From a bacterium (GTDB lineage: Bacteria; CSSED10-310; JAFGSJ01): a stretch of DNA of 51,032 nt. Under the pieces are notes generated by a model, which searched no databases, had not been told where the DNA came from, and was given only the letters and a program-made list of their open reading frames with translations. Positions 33,791-43,200 of the stretch are shown here, one piece after another. A program made the translations under genes and the position numbers. The stretch covers positions 1 to 51,032 of the forward strand of contig JAFGSJ010000055.1 of the NCBI GenBank assembly GCA_016934675.1. Direction: 5' to 3'. Position 1 is the stretch's first letter. Each line of letters opens with the position of its first letter.

Positions 33791-36223
33791 CTAGATCCTT
33801 TTGATATAGAGATTATCAGAAAATATCACTTGGCAGCTTAGACCTTGATCTGTTTCGAAACGGATATTGCCACCCAATTGATATTCAGCCAGGCCAATGA
33901 TAATCTGAATTCCCAAGCCCGCTTCATTTCTAAAATCAAAGCTGGGAGGCACACCAACTCCATTATCCGCTACCGAGAGCACGATTTCACCTTTTTCGTT
34001 TCTATACAATGAGATCCTGATTTCTCCTTTTCTGCTTCCGGGAAAAGCATATTTGTAGGCATTGGAAATCAATTCATTCAGGATCAAGCCGCACGGGACG
34101 GCATAATCGATCTCGACAAAAATATCGTCCATCTCGGAGCTGACGGAAATGTGTTCGGCTGGCAGATTATAGCCGGATTTCAAAATTACGATCAAATCAC
34201 TCAGATAATCTTTCAGATTGATCTGGGAGAGTTCCTTGGTTTCATAGAGTTTCTGGTGCACGAGTGCGATCGATTTGATTTGGATCTTGGTTTCATTGAT
34301 CGACTTGTGCCAGCGTGGGTCGCTAAAGCAGCGAGATTGAATATCAAGAATTGAAACAATAACGGCCATTATGTTTTTTGTACGGTGATGAAGCTCACGC
34401 AATAATAATTGGACCTCACGATACATCAACAAGGTGCTCAAACAATCCGCCAGGCGTCCGCCGATTTCCTGAAAAAGACGTTGCTCCTTTGAAGTCCAGA
34501 TACGTTCAGACGAGCATTGGTGGATCCTGAACTGCCAGGGTTTGCCCGTTTTGGGAAAGACAGCCATTACCAGAGCAGACCTGGTCCGGGTTTCTTGATC
34601 AAGTGCAGTCAACCGTGGCACTTGTCCTGCTGACGGTCCGAATTGAACCGGTCCGTCTGTATCCAGAACAAGGCGAAGATTTTCTGACTCATCCGGAGTC
34701 ATTTGAATTGGTGTCTTTGTTCCGAGGCCGGGATATTCCGGTCTGGTCACTTCCTGCATGACCTGCCATGTCTCCGTTTCCGGGTCGCACGGGTAGATCA
34801 GACTGGCCCCATCGCATTCAAAAATCGACAGCGTCCTTTCCAGAACATTGATCATCATCTTTTCAAGATCATTGGTAGCCTGCATGGCGCGATTGATCTG
34901 GTCCATGCATTGAAAGAACTGCAAATGTTCCAGTCGTTCCTGATCAGCTTCAATTCGCCTGGTGATATCACGCGCGACGCCCAATACGCCCATTAGTTTG
35001 CCCTGACTGGTATACACGGGCGTCTTAATCGCTTCATGTATTTCCGTATGTCCATCTTCCAAAAAAGTCAGTTTCTCTTCGTTCATCCGGGATTTTCCTG
35101 CGATTATGGCTGCTCTGTCATTTGAACGAAAAAAATCCGCCTGGTCCCTGTCCACAAAATCGTAATCAGTTTTGCCGATAATGTCTTTTTCCTTAGCACC
35201 AAAGAAGCTTTCGAAGCGCCGGTTACAGCGAAGATAGACACCGTCTGCATCCTTCAGCCAGACCAGGTCCGGAATAGTATCGATCAACGTGCGAAGTTGG
35301 GCTTCGCTTCTGCGTAATTCGTCCTCCAACCTTTTGCGTCTAATGAGTTCCCAGGAAAAGTCACCCAACAGGGAAATGACCTGAACATCGGTCTCGTCAT
35401 AGTCTGTCGGTTTGTTCGCGACACCTATACCGGCCACGATCGAATTACTCCGAATTATGGGCACGAGCAGTTCCCGGAAAAGATTGATCTGTCCTTCTGG
35501 CAGGTCCCTTGTCTGCGTCAGAGGCGTATAATCGTTACGGATGACCGGTTTTCCTGTATTGATACAATCCGTCCACAAGCCACTGACCGAATGATGGTCC
35601 TGGCTGTTCCGAAGATCGATCGGACTCGAATTTTGTGTTGTATCAGTCGACAAGGATTGCATGACCATCGCGTTCCGTGCTTGATCGATAAAGCTGAAAA
35701 ACCCGATTTCACTGCCGGTTAATGCTTTAATCTCGTCCACAACCAGGATGCATGTTTCATCCAGCGAAAGGTCTTTGGTGTACGACATTTCCAATATCCG
35801 AAAACGTGCCTTCATTATGCTTTCAAGCCGCATATTTTCGCGTCTGCTTGAAATCTCCTGAAAGGCACGCTTTACCGCGGGAGCGATACGGTTCAGTCTG
35901 GTTTTGAGCACATAATCGGTAGCTCCCCGGGTCAGCGTATTAATGGCTGCATCTTCTCCCATTGTGCCCGAAACAAAGATAAAGGGAATGTCGGGACAAT
36001 ATTCCTGGGCCATCTGCATAGCAGAAATTCCATCGAACATGGGGAGCTTATAATCGGAAAGGATGAGGTCGAATCCCCCTCCGTGCAGAGCTGCGCTGAA
36101 TTCGTCCCTTGTCTGGACCTGGGTAATTAGACACTCGAGATCGCTCGATTCAAGTTTCTCCCGAATGAGTTCCGCATCCATCGAATCATCTTCAAGGTGC
36201 AGAATTTTGATATGCCCTCTCAT
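33791..36223 (-). CDS. Hybrid REC-GAF-PAS-GAF-HisKA_2 histidine kinase
   Basis: An 810-residue soluble kinase. Order: receiver (1-125, phosphoacceptor D57 in LILSDYKLPMFDG), GAF (~140-315, ending GVANKPTDYDETDVQVISLL), PAS (~320-440, TIPDLVWLKDADGVYL through GVARDITRR), second GAF-like (~450-610), then a HisKA_2 helix with RELHHRTKNIMAVIVSILD and an ATPase domain with LNELISNAYKYAF and VADNGVGVPP. ATG at 36223 is chosen since the receiver begins right there; a longer frame to 36448 would run over the upstream kinase gene. An ATG at 36238 overlapping that gene's stop by 8 nt is an alternative. Confidence 0.9.
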   Translation of the reverse strand: MRGHIKILHLEDDSMDAELIREKLESSDLECLITQVQTRDEFSAALHGGGFDLILSDYKLPMFDGISAMQMAQEYCPDIPFIFVSGTMGEDAAINTLTRGATDYVLKTRLNRIAPAVKRAFQEISSRRENMRLESIMKARFRILEMSYTKDLSLDETCILVVDEIKALTGSEIGFFSFIDQARNAMVMQSLSTDTTQNSSPIDLRNSQDHHSVSGLWTDCINTGKPVIRNDYTPLTQTRDLPEGQINLFRELLVPIIRSNSIVAGIGVANKPTDYDETDVQVISLLGDFSWELIRRKRLEDELRRSEAQLRTLIDTIPDLVWLKDADGVYLRCNRRFESFFGAKEKDIIGKTDYDFVDRDQADFFRSNDRAAIIAGKSRMNEEKLTFLEDGHTEIHEAIKTPVYTSQGKLMGVLGVARDITRRIEADQERLEHLQFFQCMDQINRAMQATNDLEKMMINVLERTLSIFECDGASLIYPCDPETETWQVMQEVTRPEYPGLGTKTPIQMTPDESENLRLVLDTDGPVQFGPSAGQVPRLTALDQETRTRSALVMAVFPKTGKPWQFRIHQCSSERIWTSKEQRLFQEIGGRLADCLSTLLMYREVQLLLRELHHRTKNIMAVIVSILDIQSRCFSDPRWHKSINETKIQIKSIALVHQKLYETKELSQINLKDYLSDLIVILKSGYNLPAEHISVSSEMDDIFVEIDYAVPCGLILNELISNAYKYAFPGSRKGEIRISLYRNEKGEIVLSVADNGVGVPPSFDFRNEAGLGIQIIIGLAEYQLGGNIRFETDQGLSCQVIFSDNLYIKRI

Positions 36224-36230
36224 TATTCGA

Positions 36231-37346
36231 CTATCCATGCTCCAATCGTAATGAAAAATAAAACGTTGCGCCGTGTCCCAGCCTGCCCTCGGCCCAGACC
36301 CTGCCGCCATGACGATAGATGATCCGTCGGACGATGGCCAGTCCCATTCCCGTGCCCTCGAATTCATCGGATCGGTGCAGGTGCTGAAATACACCGAAGA
36401 GTTTGTCGGCATATTTTTGATCAAAGCCCACCCCGTTATCACGGACATAGACGACTATTTCCCCTGCCCGAGATTCGCTTCCCACTTGGATAATGGTCGG
36501 GTCTTCCTGGCGGGTGAATTTCAGGGCGTTTGAGATCAAATTCATCAGTACGACCCGTAACATTGGGGCATCACCTCGTACTACAGGAAGGTCGTTGATA
36601 AGCCACCTGATCCTTCTTTTTTCGACCAGAGGTTCCAGTTCAGCTATGACGCGGGGCGTGATATCTCCCAAAGCTACTTCCCCGACAGACATGGCTTGCC
36701 GTCCGATCCGTGAAAAGGCCTGCAGGGCCTCGATCAACTGCCCCAATTTTTTCGCTGAAGTGATACTATTATCCAGGTAGTGGCGACTTTGCTGATCAAG
36801 CGTAGCCCCCGCTTTCTTTTCAAGCAATTCAAGGAATCCGTCGATATGCCGCTGCGGGGCACGCAGGTCGTGAGATACCGAGTAGGCAAAAGCCTCCAGC
36901 TCCTTATTGACTGCCTCGAGGGCGGTGATACGGTCTTGAAGATCGCGGTCCAGGCCTCTGATTTGTTCCTGGGCGAGCCTCTGTTCGGTGATATCCATCA
37001 GATTACCGATTACTCGGACAAGAATGCCGTTTTCATGGATCGGGCGTGCGGTGGTTCGGACCCACAATCGGTTTCCCCTGCTCGTGGTGAAGGGCAATAC
37101 AAGATCATAGGGTTCGCCCTCCGCACAGACCTGCCGAAATGCCGCCTCGAGGACCGCTCTGCTTTCCGAATCGAAGCACTTGAGGCTCTCCTGCATATGG
37201 TCAATGGCTGGATCAACATGTAATTCATGAATGCGGTAGAGTTCTTCTGTCCAAAAGGTATCACCTGACTTGAGGTCGTATTCCCAACTGCCAATTTTGG
37301 CCAAATGTTGAGACTCGCTCAGCAGGGCTTCAGTTTTATGATACAC
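36231..37346 (-). CDS. Soluble PAS sensor histidine kinase
   Basis: A 371-residue kinase with one PAS domain (1-125: AKIGSWEYDLKSGDTFWTEE, closing IGNLMDITEQR) and a short coiled coil (RGLDRDLQDRITALEAVNKE). HisKA has H159 in YSVSHDLRAPQRHI, and the ATPase domain has LMNLISNALKFTR, VRDNGVGFDQ and FEGTGMGLAIVRR. It begins with GTG behind GGCGGAG and ends just before the hybrid kinase gene, so both kinases and the receiver at 33422 form one leftward operon. A small ORF immediately upstream overlaps its start. Confidence 0.9.
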   Translation of the reverse strand: MYHKTEALLSESQHLAKIGSWEYDLKSGDTFWTEELYRIHELHVDPAIDHMQESLKCFDSESRAVLEAAFRQVCAEGEPYDLVLPFTTSRGNRLWVRTTARPIHENGILVRVIGNLMDITEQRLAQEQIRGLDRDLQDRITALEAVNKELEAFAYSVSHDLRAPQRHIDGFLELLEKKAGATLDQQSRHYLDNSITSAKKLGQLIEALQAFSRIGRQAMSVGEVALGDITPRVIAELEPLVEKRRIRWLINDLPVVRGDAPMLRVVLMNLISNALKFTRQEDPTIIQVGSESRAGEIVVYVRDNGVGFDQKYADKLFGVFQHLHRSDEFEGTGMGLAIVRRIIYRHGGRVWAEGRLGHGATFYFSLRLEHG

Positions 37347-37485
37347 TTTCTCCGCCTTCCTGCGAATCGATGAGCTTGGTCAGTTTCTCGCACTGCCGGA
37401 TTGCCTCGAAACACTGAGAGCGTTTTTCAGAGCCGGATTGAACCGGGCCGTCGACTGCCAGCAGAGTGCAGATGACATCTGACAC
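37336..37485 (-). CDS. Possible 49-residue leader ORF before the PAS kinase
   Basis: A GTG at 37485 opens a short frame (SDVICTLLAVDGPV... EAIRQCEKLTKLIDSQEGGE) ending in a TAA that overlaps the kinase GTG by 11 nt. The helical, charged C-terminal half looks protein-like, and a promoter lies 50 nt upstream, but the ribosome site is weak. It could be a genuine small protein, a coupling leader, or the tail of a lost gene. Confidence 0.3.
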   Translation of the reverse strand: MSDVICTLLAVDGPVQSGSEKRSQCFEAIRQCEKLTKLIDSQEGGESVS

Positions 37486-37817
37486 CTATGTGTTCATCTC
37501 TGATTTATTTTTCTTTATCTCATCTACCTGATATTGTAGCATAGAAAAATTATTGATCAAAAGAAAAAACAGAACCAGCAGGCCTCCCTTTGACTTCATT
37601 AAAAGAAATGTGGGCAGGAGGACCGTGTGAGAAGAGGACCAATGAAAGACCTGCACGTTCAGCCAAGTGCGAATATGTATTTGGCCCTGAAAGCAAGTAT
37701 CCGGTGACACAGTGCCGGTACGAAATCAGACTGAACGTTGCAGATAAATCTGAAATATAGTAAAGTAGTCCCATGCAGGAAATACGGGTTGTCCATGGCG
37801 TGGAGGGAGGCGTGATA
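37486..37817. other. Divergent intergenic region between the kinase operon and the BNR protein gene
   Basis: A 332-nt divergent control region. It holds the leftward promoter listed at 37533-37560. For the rightward gene a TATAGT lies near 37756 but has no clear -35. Short ORFs here have no coding character. Confidence 0.5.
37533..37560 (-). promoter_or_regulatory. Sigma-70-type promoter with extended -10 for the kinase operon
   Basis: On the minus strand TTGATC (37555-37560), 16 nt, then TACAAT (37533-37538) preceded by TGC, giving an extended -10 (TGCTACAAT). Confidence 0.55.
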
Positions 37818-39806
37818 GTGCGAACAGGTGTAAGAAAAACGGTTTATATCATATCATTTCTCGTTTTTTTCTGTTGCTCGTTTTTGAGGGCGGATTGTCT
37901 CGAGTGGTCACCAATAGGGCCTTGGGGCGGTGATGTGCTGACCATGACCATCGCCCCGGGTGGCGGAACGGTATACGCGGGCTCGCTGGGAGGCCCGCTG
38001 TTCAGGAGTACCAATGGAGGTGATTCATGGCGGATCATCAACACCGGTTTCACCTACAGTTATGTCTGCCAAGTGGCCATTCACCCCACCGACCCGTGGA
38101 TCATATATGCCGCCACCAATGGCGGCGGCATCACCCGGAGCCTTGACGGTGGTGAGACCTGGGAAGCCATCAACAACGGGAATCCTGATTTGCAAGTTAC
38201 CTGTATCGCCATCGATCCGGTGACTCCAGCCGTTCTCTACGCCGGGACCTGGCAGTATGGACTGTACAAGAGCATCGACGGAGGTGAGACCTGGTTTGGC
38301 CTGAGTAATGGACTGCCGGAATTCGGGTCCTATGCTCTGGTGGTCCATCCGATCGAGCATGAAACCGTCTGGCTCGGCACCTGGGGTCAGGGTGTTTTCA
38401 GGAGCACGGACGGCGGAGCTTCCTGGCAGCCGGCTTCATCCGGTCTCACCAATCTCACGGTCTATACGCTGGTGAATAGCCCGGGGGACAATTCCACTTT
38501 ATACGCCGGAACATATGGCGGGGGCGTTTTCAAGAGTGTCAACGGCGGCGATGGGTGGTACGCCATCAATGAAGGCATTTCTCACCCCTGCATCTATGCG
38601 CTGGCAGTGGACCCGAACAATGGCAACATTCTGTTCGCCGGCACCGGTGATGCCCTGGTCAAGAGCACGAACGGCGGGAATACCTGGTTGGTGGTGAACA
38701 CGGGCGTGAACGATCAGGCGACCTTTGCGCTGATCATCTCCCCCACAGCACCAACGCTGGTTTATGCCGCTTTCAATAATCATGGCATTTTCCGGAGCTG
38801 TGATCTAGGTGCAAGCTGGTCCGAGTGTAACAATGGCTTAAGCGATTGCATCGTCACCTCGGTCCTGCCGGAGTCCGGATGCAGTTGCCCCCTTCTCGTC
38901 GGTACTAACCGCGGACTTTACAGGGGGAACGAGCGCGGTTTCTCATGGACCAGACTCAACCTTGGTTCAGGTTATCCCTACATTCGGAGCCTGGCCATGG
39001 ATCCTCAGAACTGCTCGAAACTCTATGCAGGAAGCTGGGAACATCTGTTCATCAGTGAAGATGGTGGGAGCACCTGGCTGGATATTCCGATGAAAGCTCA
39101 ATCCGATGTCGATGCCCTGGCCATCGACCCGTACGAACCATCGACCATCTATGCCGGTGTCTGGGGCTGCGTCTACAAGAGCACCAATGGCGGCTATGAC
39201 TGGACCTGCCTTGACAATGGCCTCGGCGACGCGTCGATCTGTTCCCTGGCCATCGACCCGCATGAGCACATGATCATTTATGCCGGAAGCGTTCTCGACG
39301 GTATTTTCAAGAGTATTGATGGGGGCAAATTCTGGTTTGCGATCAACAATGGTCTGCAATCCGATTGGGTCCCGAGCCTGGCCATCGACTGTGGGGACCC
39401 ACCCTCGATCTATGCCGGCACCGATAGCGGTCTGTATCGAAGCACCGATGAAGGCATGACCTGGGTACCCTGTCTTGACGGGCTGACCGGTTACCCGGTC
39501 AGAGCGGTCGAGGTCGGTTTTCCACCGGGAACCCTCTATGCCGGAACAACCGCCGGTATGTTCATCAGCACCGACCATGGACAGCATTGGAATGCTTTCA
39601 ATCAAGGCTTAACGCATATAAATGTCCATTCCATTGCGGTCGATCCCCTGGTTACCAGTACGCTCTACGCGGGAACCGGCGGTGGTGGCGTTTATCAATA
39701 CAACGGCATGGAGACTGTGCCCGATATCTCGTGCTGGGGTCTCTCGGTGTTGGCAGTTCTGCTCCTCCCGATACTGGGATCGAAATATCGCCGCTCATCA
39801 TCGTAG
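37818..39806 (+). CDS. Secreted BNR-repeat (sialidase/xyloglucanase-like) beta-propeller protein with IPTL-like tail
   Basis: About 662 residues. GTG at 37818 is preferred because GGGAGG precedes it by 8 nt and it places a proper signal peptide (VRKTVYIISFLVFFCCSFLR) at the N-terminus; an ATG at 37773 would add 15 residues. The mature protein consists of about a dozen repeats with the VPS10/BNR pattern, e.g. GGPLFRSTNGGDSW, GGVFKSVNGGDGW, each joined by a VAIDP..IYAGT strand, suggesting one or two beta-propellers. The C-terminus VPDISCWG, a hydrophobic LSVLAVLLLPILG and SKYRRSSS forms an IPTL-CTERM-like sorting signal. No catalytic glycosidase motif was recognised. Confidence 0.82.
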   Translation: MRTGVRKTVYIISFLVFFCCSFLRADCLEWSPIGPWGGDVLTMTIAPGGGTVYAGSLGGPLFRSTNGGDSWRIINTGFTYSYVCQVAIHPTDPWIIYAATNGGGITRSLDGGETWEAINNGNPDLQVTCIAIDPVTPAVLYAGTWQYGLYKSIDGGETWFGLSNGLPEFGSYALVVHPIEHETVWLGTWGQGVFRSTDGGASWQPASSGLTNLTVYTLVNSPGDNSTLYAGTYGGGVFKSVNGGDGWYAINEGISHPCIYALAVDPNNGNILFAGTGDALVKSTNGGNTWLVVNTGVNDQATFALIISPTAPTLVYAAFNNHGIFRSCDLGASWSECNNGLSDCIVTSVLPESGCSCPLLVGTNRGLYRGNERGFSWTRLNLGSGYPYIRSLAMDPQNCSKLYAGSWEHLFISEDGGSTWLDIPMKAQSDVDALAIDPYEPSTIYAGVWGCVYKSTNGGYDWTCLDNGLGDASICSLAIDPHEHMIIYAGSVLDGIFKSIDGGKFWFAINNGLQSDWVPSLAIDCGDPPSIYAGTDSGLYRSTDEGMTWVPCLDGLTGYPVRAVEVGFPPGTLYAGTTAGMFISTDHGQHWNAFNQGLTHINVHSIAVDPLVTSTLYAGTGGGGVYQYNGMETVPDISCWGLSVLAVLLLPILGSKYRRSSS

Positions 39807-40086
39807 ACTCACGGTCAGGCCGCACACCTCGCGATACCCGTCTTCACAAACGCACGACAGTCCCGACACAGACCTTTGGCAAAGGTCAAACAGCACCCCA
39901 TTTCAATGTGATGAAATTCTCACACCTGTATGTCAATGTATATCACGCTTTCCCCGTTTCGATCCACAAAAGCGTGATCAATTTGCTCACAGCGTTGAGG
40001 TGATCGCAGGCGACCCTTTGGGACATCAAGACTGTTACTGCTTATATTTAAAGGATTTAGTCTTTCGACCGAGATCACCATCGATC

Positions 40087-40103
40087 TTGGCATAATAATT
40101 GCT
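40087..40103 (+). promoter_or_regulatory. Sigma-54-type (-24/-12) promoter
   Basis: TTGGCATAATAATTGCT: GG (40089-40090) and GC (40101-40102) are exactly 10 nt apart, matching the RpoN consensus YTGGCA-N6-TTGCW at nearly all positions. Transcription would start near 40114, ahead of a short ORF at 40142 and the giant FG-GAP gene at 40284. The 280 nt before it (from 39807) contain no recognised gene. Confidence 0.72.
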
Positions 40104-40141
40104 TTAGTTGAATACAATAACCCAGCGATCAGGAGGAGGAT

Positions 40142-40228
40142 ATGAACATCGTACTCATCGATCCGGATTCGAATACTCAAACAGTACAAGTCCTCATACT
40201 TTTAACATTTCACATATTTGAGTTTTGA
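40142..40228 (+). CDS. 28-residue ORF, truncated receiver-like start
   Basis: A strong AGGAGGAGGAT site stands just before the ATG of a 28-codon frame beginning MNIVLIDPDSNTQTVQVLIL. The first ten residues look like a response-regulator N-terminus (VLIDxDS), then it leaves the family and stops. It lies between the sigma-54 promoter and the giant gene, so it may be a remnant of a receiver gene whose promoter was kept, or a leader peptide. Confidence 0.4.
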   Translation: MNIVLIDPDSNTQTVQVLILLTFHIFEF

Positions 40229-40283
40229 AAAAATGAGCTCACAATTGGTGTGTTAATGAAATCATAAGCGGGAGGTATCCACA

Positions 40284-43200
40284 ATGAAAGGTCGGATAGG
40301 AAATTCAACAATCAGTATACTACTCGTCGGGATGATGTCCTTTTCAGCAGCGGTAGCCGGGAGCCATGCGGAGCCATTAGAGGAAAGCATGACTCGGAAC
40401 TGGTTAAGTGAAGTGCAGAACACTATTCAACAACAGGAATATTCAGTCACCATGCAAAAGACGGGGGAATCGGGTGAGGGGGCTGGCGTGTATCATGCAC
40501 CGAATCGTGCTCAGGGCTTTCGGACATGGTTTAACGAACGAGGGATCAGGATCGTTCCCCGTATCATTGATAATCAGCCCTGGGAATTGAATCTGGAACC
40601 GATTCGATATGGTCGCGTTGGGTATTTCAGTGATTGCTCAGGAGCGACACATATGGTTGATGAAGCCCAGATTCGCTATGTCAGAGTTGATCTGGAAGAA
40701 GTGTATGTCAACAAGGCGGATGGCCTTCAGCACACCATTATTCTCGACAAATCTACACGCGGGGGGACCGGTCCTTTCATACTCGAGATGCACCTGAAAG
40801 GAAACCTTGGACCTAGAATAAGCAGTGATAGAAGGACCGTTTCATTTGTGAGAAAGGGTGCCGGGACAATCCTTGAATATGGACCCGTTGAAGTGAGAGA
40901 CAGTCTCGGTAGTGAGGTGCCAACTCATTTTGAGTTGTCTGAACGAGACAGTATACTGCGTTTCGTCATTGATGATAGTGCTGCTGCATATCCACTCACC
41001 ATACGATCAGTCATCACTACACCTGATTGGATAGGCGGAATAAATCAAGCCGGTGCAGGTTTTGGGATATCGGTTTCTTCTGCAGGTGATGTAAACAACG
41101 ATGGTTTCAGTGATGTCATTGTGGGTGCTTATACTTATGACAATGGTAATCAAAATGAAGGGGCTGCCTTTGTCTATCACGGGTCTGCTTCAGGTCTGGC
41201 CACATCATATTCATGGACGGATGAAGCTGATAAAACCTGGGCATATTTTGGCTATTCAGTGTCTTCAGCGGGTGATGTGAACAATGACGGTTTTGATGAT
41301 GTCATTGTGGGCGCACATGGATATGACAATGGTCAAAGCATGGAAGGGGTAGCCTTCGTGTATCATGGTTCTGCGATCGGCCTCTCGGCATCGTACAATT
41401 GGATGGGTGAGAGTAATCAGGCCGGGGCTGCTTACGGCATGTCCGTTTCCTCAGCAGGCGATGTGAACAACGATGGTTACGATGATGTCATAGTAGGGGC
41501 CCCCTATTATGATAATGGAGAAGCGAATGAGGGCCTCGCCTTCGTGTATCATGGCTCGAGTACGGGCCTCAGTACAAGCTATGCCTGGATAGGAGAAATC
41601 AATATAGCATCAGCGTATTTTGGCTATTCAGTCTCCAGCGCGGGTGATGTGAACCACGATGGGTATAGTGATGTGGTCATCGGGGCTTATTATTACAGTA
41701 ATGGCCAGACAAACGAGGGAGCAGTGTTTGTGTATCACGGCTCGAGTACGGGACTCTCGACATCCTATTCCTGGATGATCGAGGGGAATCAGGCCTCCGC
41801 ACAATTCGGCTGGTCTGTTGCATGTGCAGGTGATGTCAATGGCGACAGCTATAGTGACATTATTATCGGTTCCTATCTTTCTTGCAGTGGACAAGTTTTA
41901 GTGTATCACGGCTCCGCGACGGGAGTACAGGCCAGTTACTCGTGGTCAGGAGCAAATCCCCAGGGAGGATCCTATTATGGTTTCTCCGTCTCCTCGGCTG
42001 GAGATGTGAATAACGATGGCTACAGTGATGTGCTGGTCGGTGCTCCACATTATAGCAATGGAGAAACAACCGAAGGTGCGGTTGTATTGTACCTCGGATC
42101 GGGTCTTGGACTCTATTCCGATCCTGATAAGGTCCTCGAGATTGACTATGCGGGTGCTGAATTCGGCTATTCCGTCTCCTCAGCGGGAGATGTGAACAAC
42201 GATGGCTACGATGATATTCTCGGCGGTGCGCCGGCGTATGTCGGTCCGGGGAGTACTGGCGGAGGTGCATTCCTTTTTCTCGGGACCAGCTCGGAATTTG
42301 ATCCGGATTCGATCTGGACAGCCTATGGCGATCAATTAAACGGTCATTTCGGCTGGGATGTTTCGACCGCGGGCGACGTGAACGGAGACGGATATGGTGA
42401 TGTCATAATCGGGGCACGCCTCTATGATAACGGTCAGGCGGATGAAGGCGTGGCCTACGTGTTTTACGGATCTGCAATGGGATTAGCCACCACGTATGCC
42501 TGGATGGCTGAATGTAATAATGCAGGCGCTCATTTCGGAGAATTCGTATCATCTGCCGGGGATGTGAATGGTGATGGCTACAGCGATGTGATCGTCGCGG
42601 CCCGGTATTACGACAATGGGCAAACAGACGAAGGAGCTGCCTTTCTCTATCATGGTTCGGCCTTAGGTCTCTCCCCTTCCCCTGATTGGTTGTTCGAGAC
42701 CGATCAAACCGATGCCTGGGTAAGTTTTGTATCATCCGCCGGTGATGTGAATGGCGATGGCTACAGTGATATCGTTCTTGCATCGGATAAATATGATAGT
42801 GGTCAGACTGATGAAGGCGTGGCCTTCGGATTTTACGGTTCATCGACCGGCCTGTCCGCGACGTACGATTGGCTGGTCGAAGGGGACCAGGCCTCTGCAT
42901 ATTTCGGTTTTGCCTCGTCAGCCGGCGATGTCAATGGTGATGGCTATAGTGACGTGATCGTGGGTGCTGGAGGATACGACAACGGAGAAACTGATGAGGG
43001 TATGGTGTATCTCTATTATGGTTCTTCGACTGGTCTGGCCACAAGTGCTGCTTGGTCTTACGACAGTAATCAGAATGGCGCCGCTTTGGGTTCCGTTTCC
43101 TCAGCCGGTGATGTCAATGGTGATGGCTATAGTGATATCATCGTCGGGTCCTATCTTTATGATAATGGTGAGACCGATGAGGGAGCGGTTTTTGTGTTTC

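Noticed and set aside
33791..36448. Long reading of the hybrid kinase (885 residues)
   Set aside because: The extra 75 residues overlap the C-terminal coding part of the upstream PAS kinase gene and resemble no domain; the receiver starts at 36223.
37486..37774. Two overlapping minus-strand ORFs of 74 residues
   Set aside because: They cross the divergent promoter region, have no ribosome site and no family resemblance.
41628..42900. Antisense ORFs with His/Arg-rich proteins inside the FG-GAP gene
   Set aside because: They are the shadow of the repetitive coding strand.
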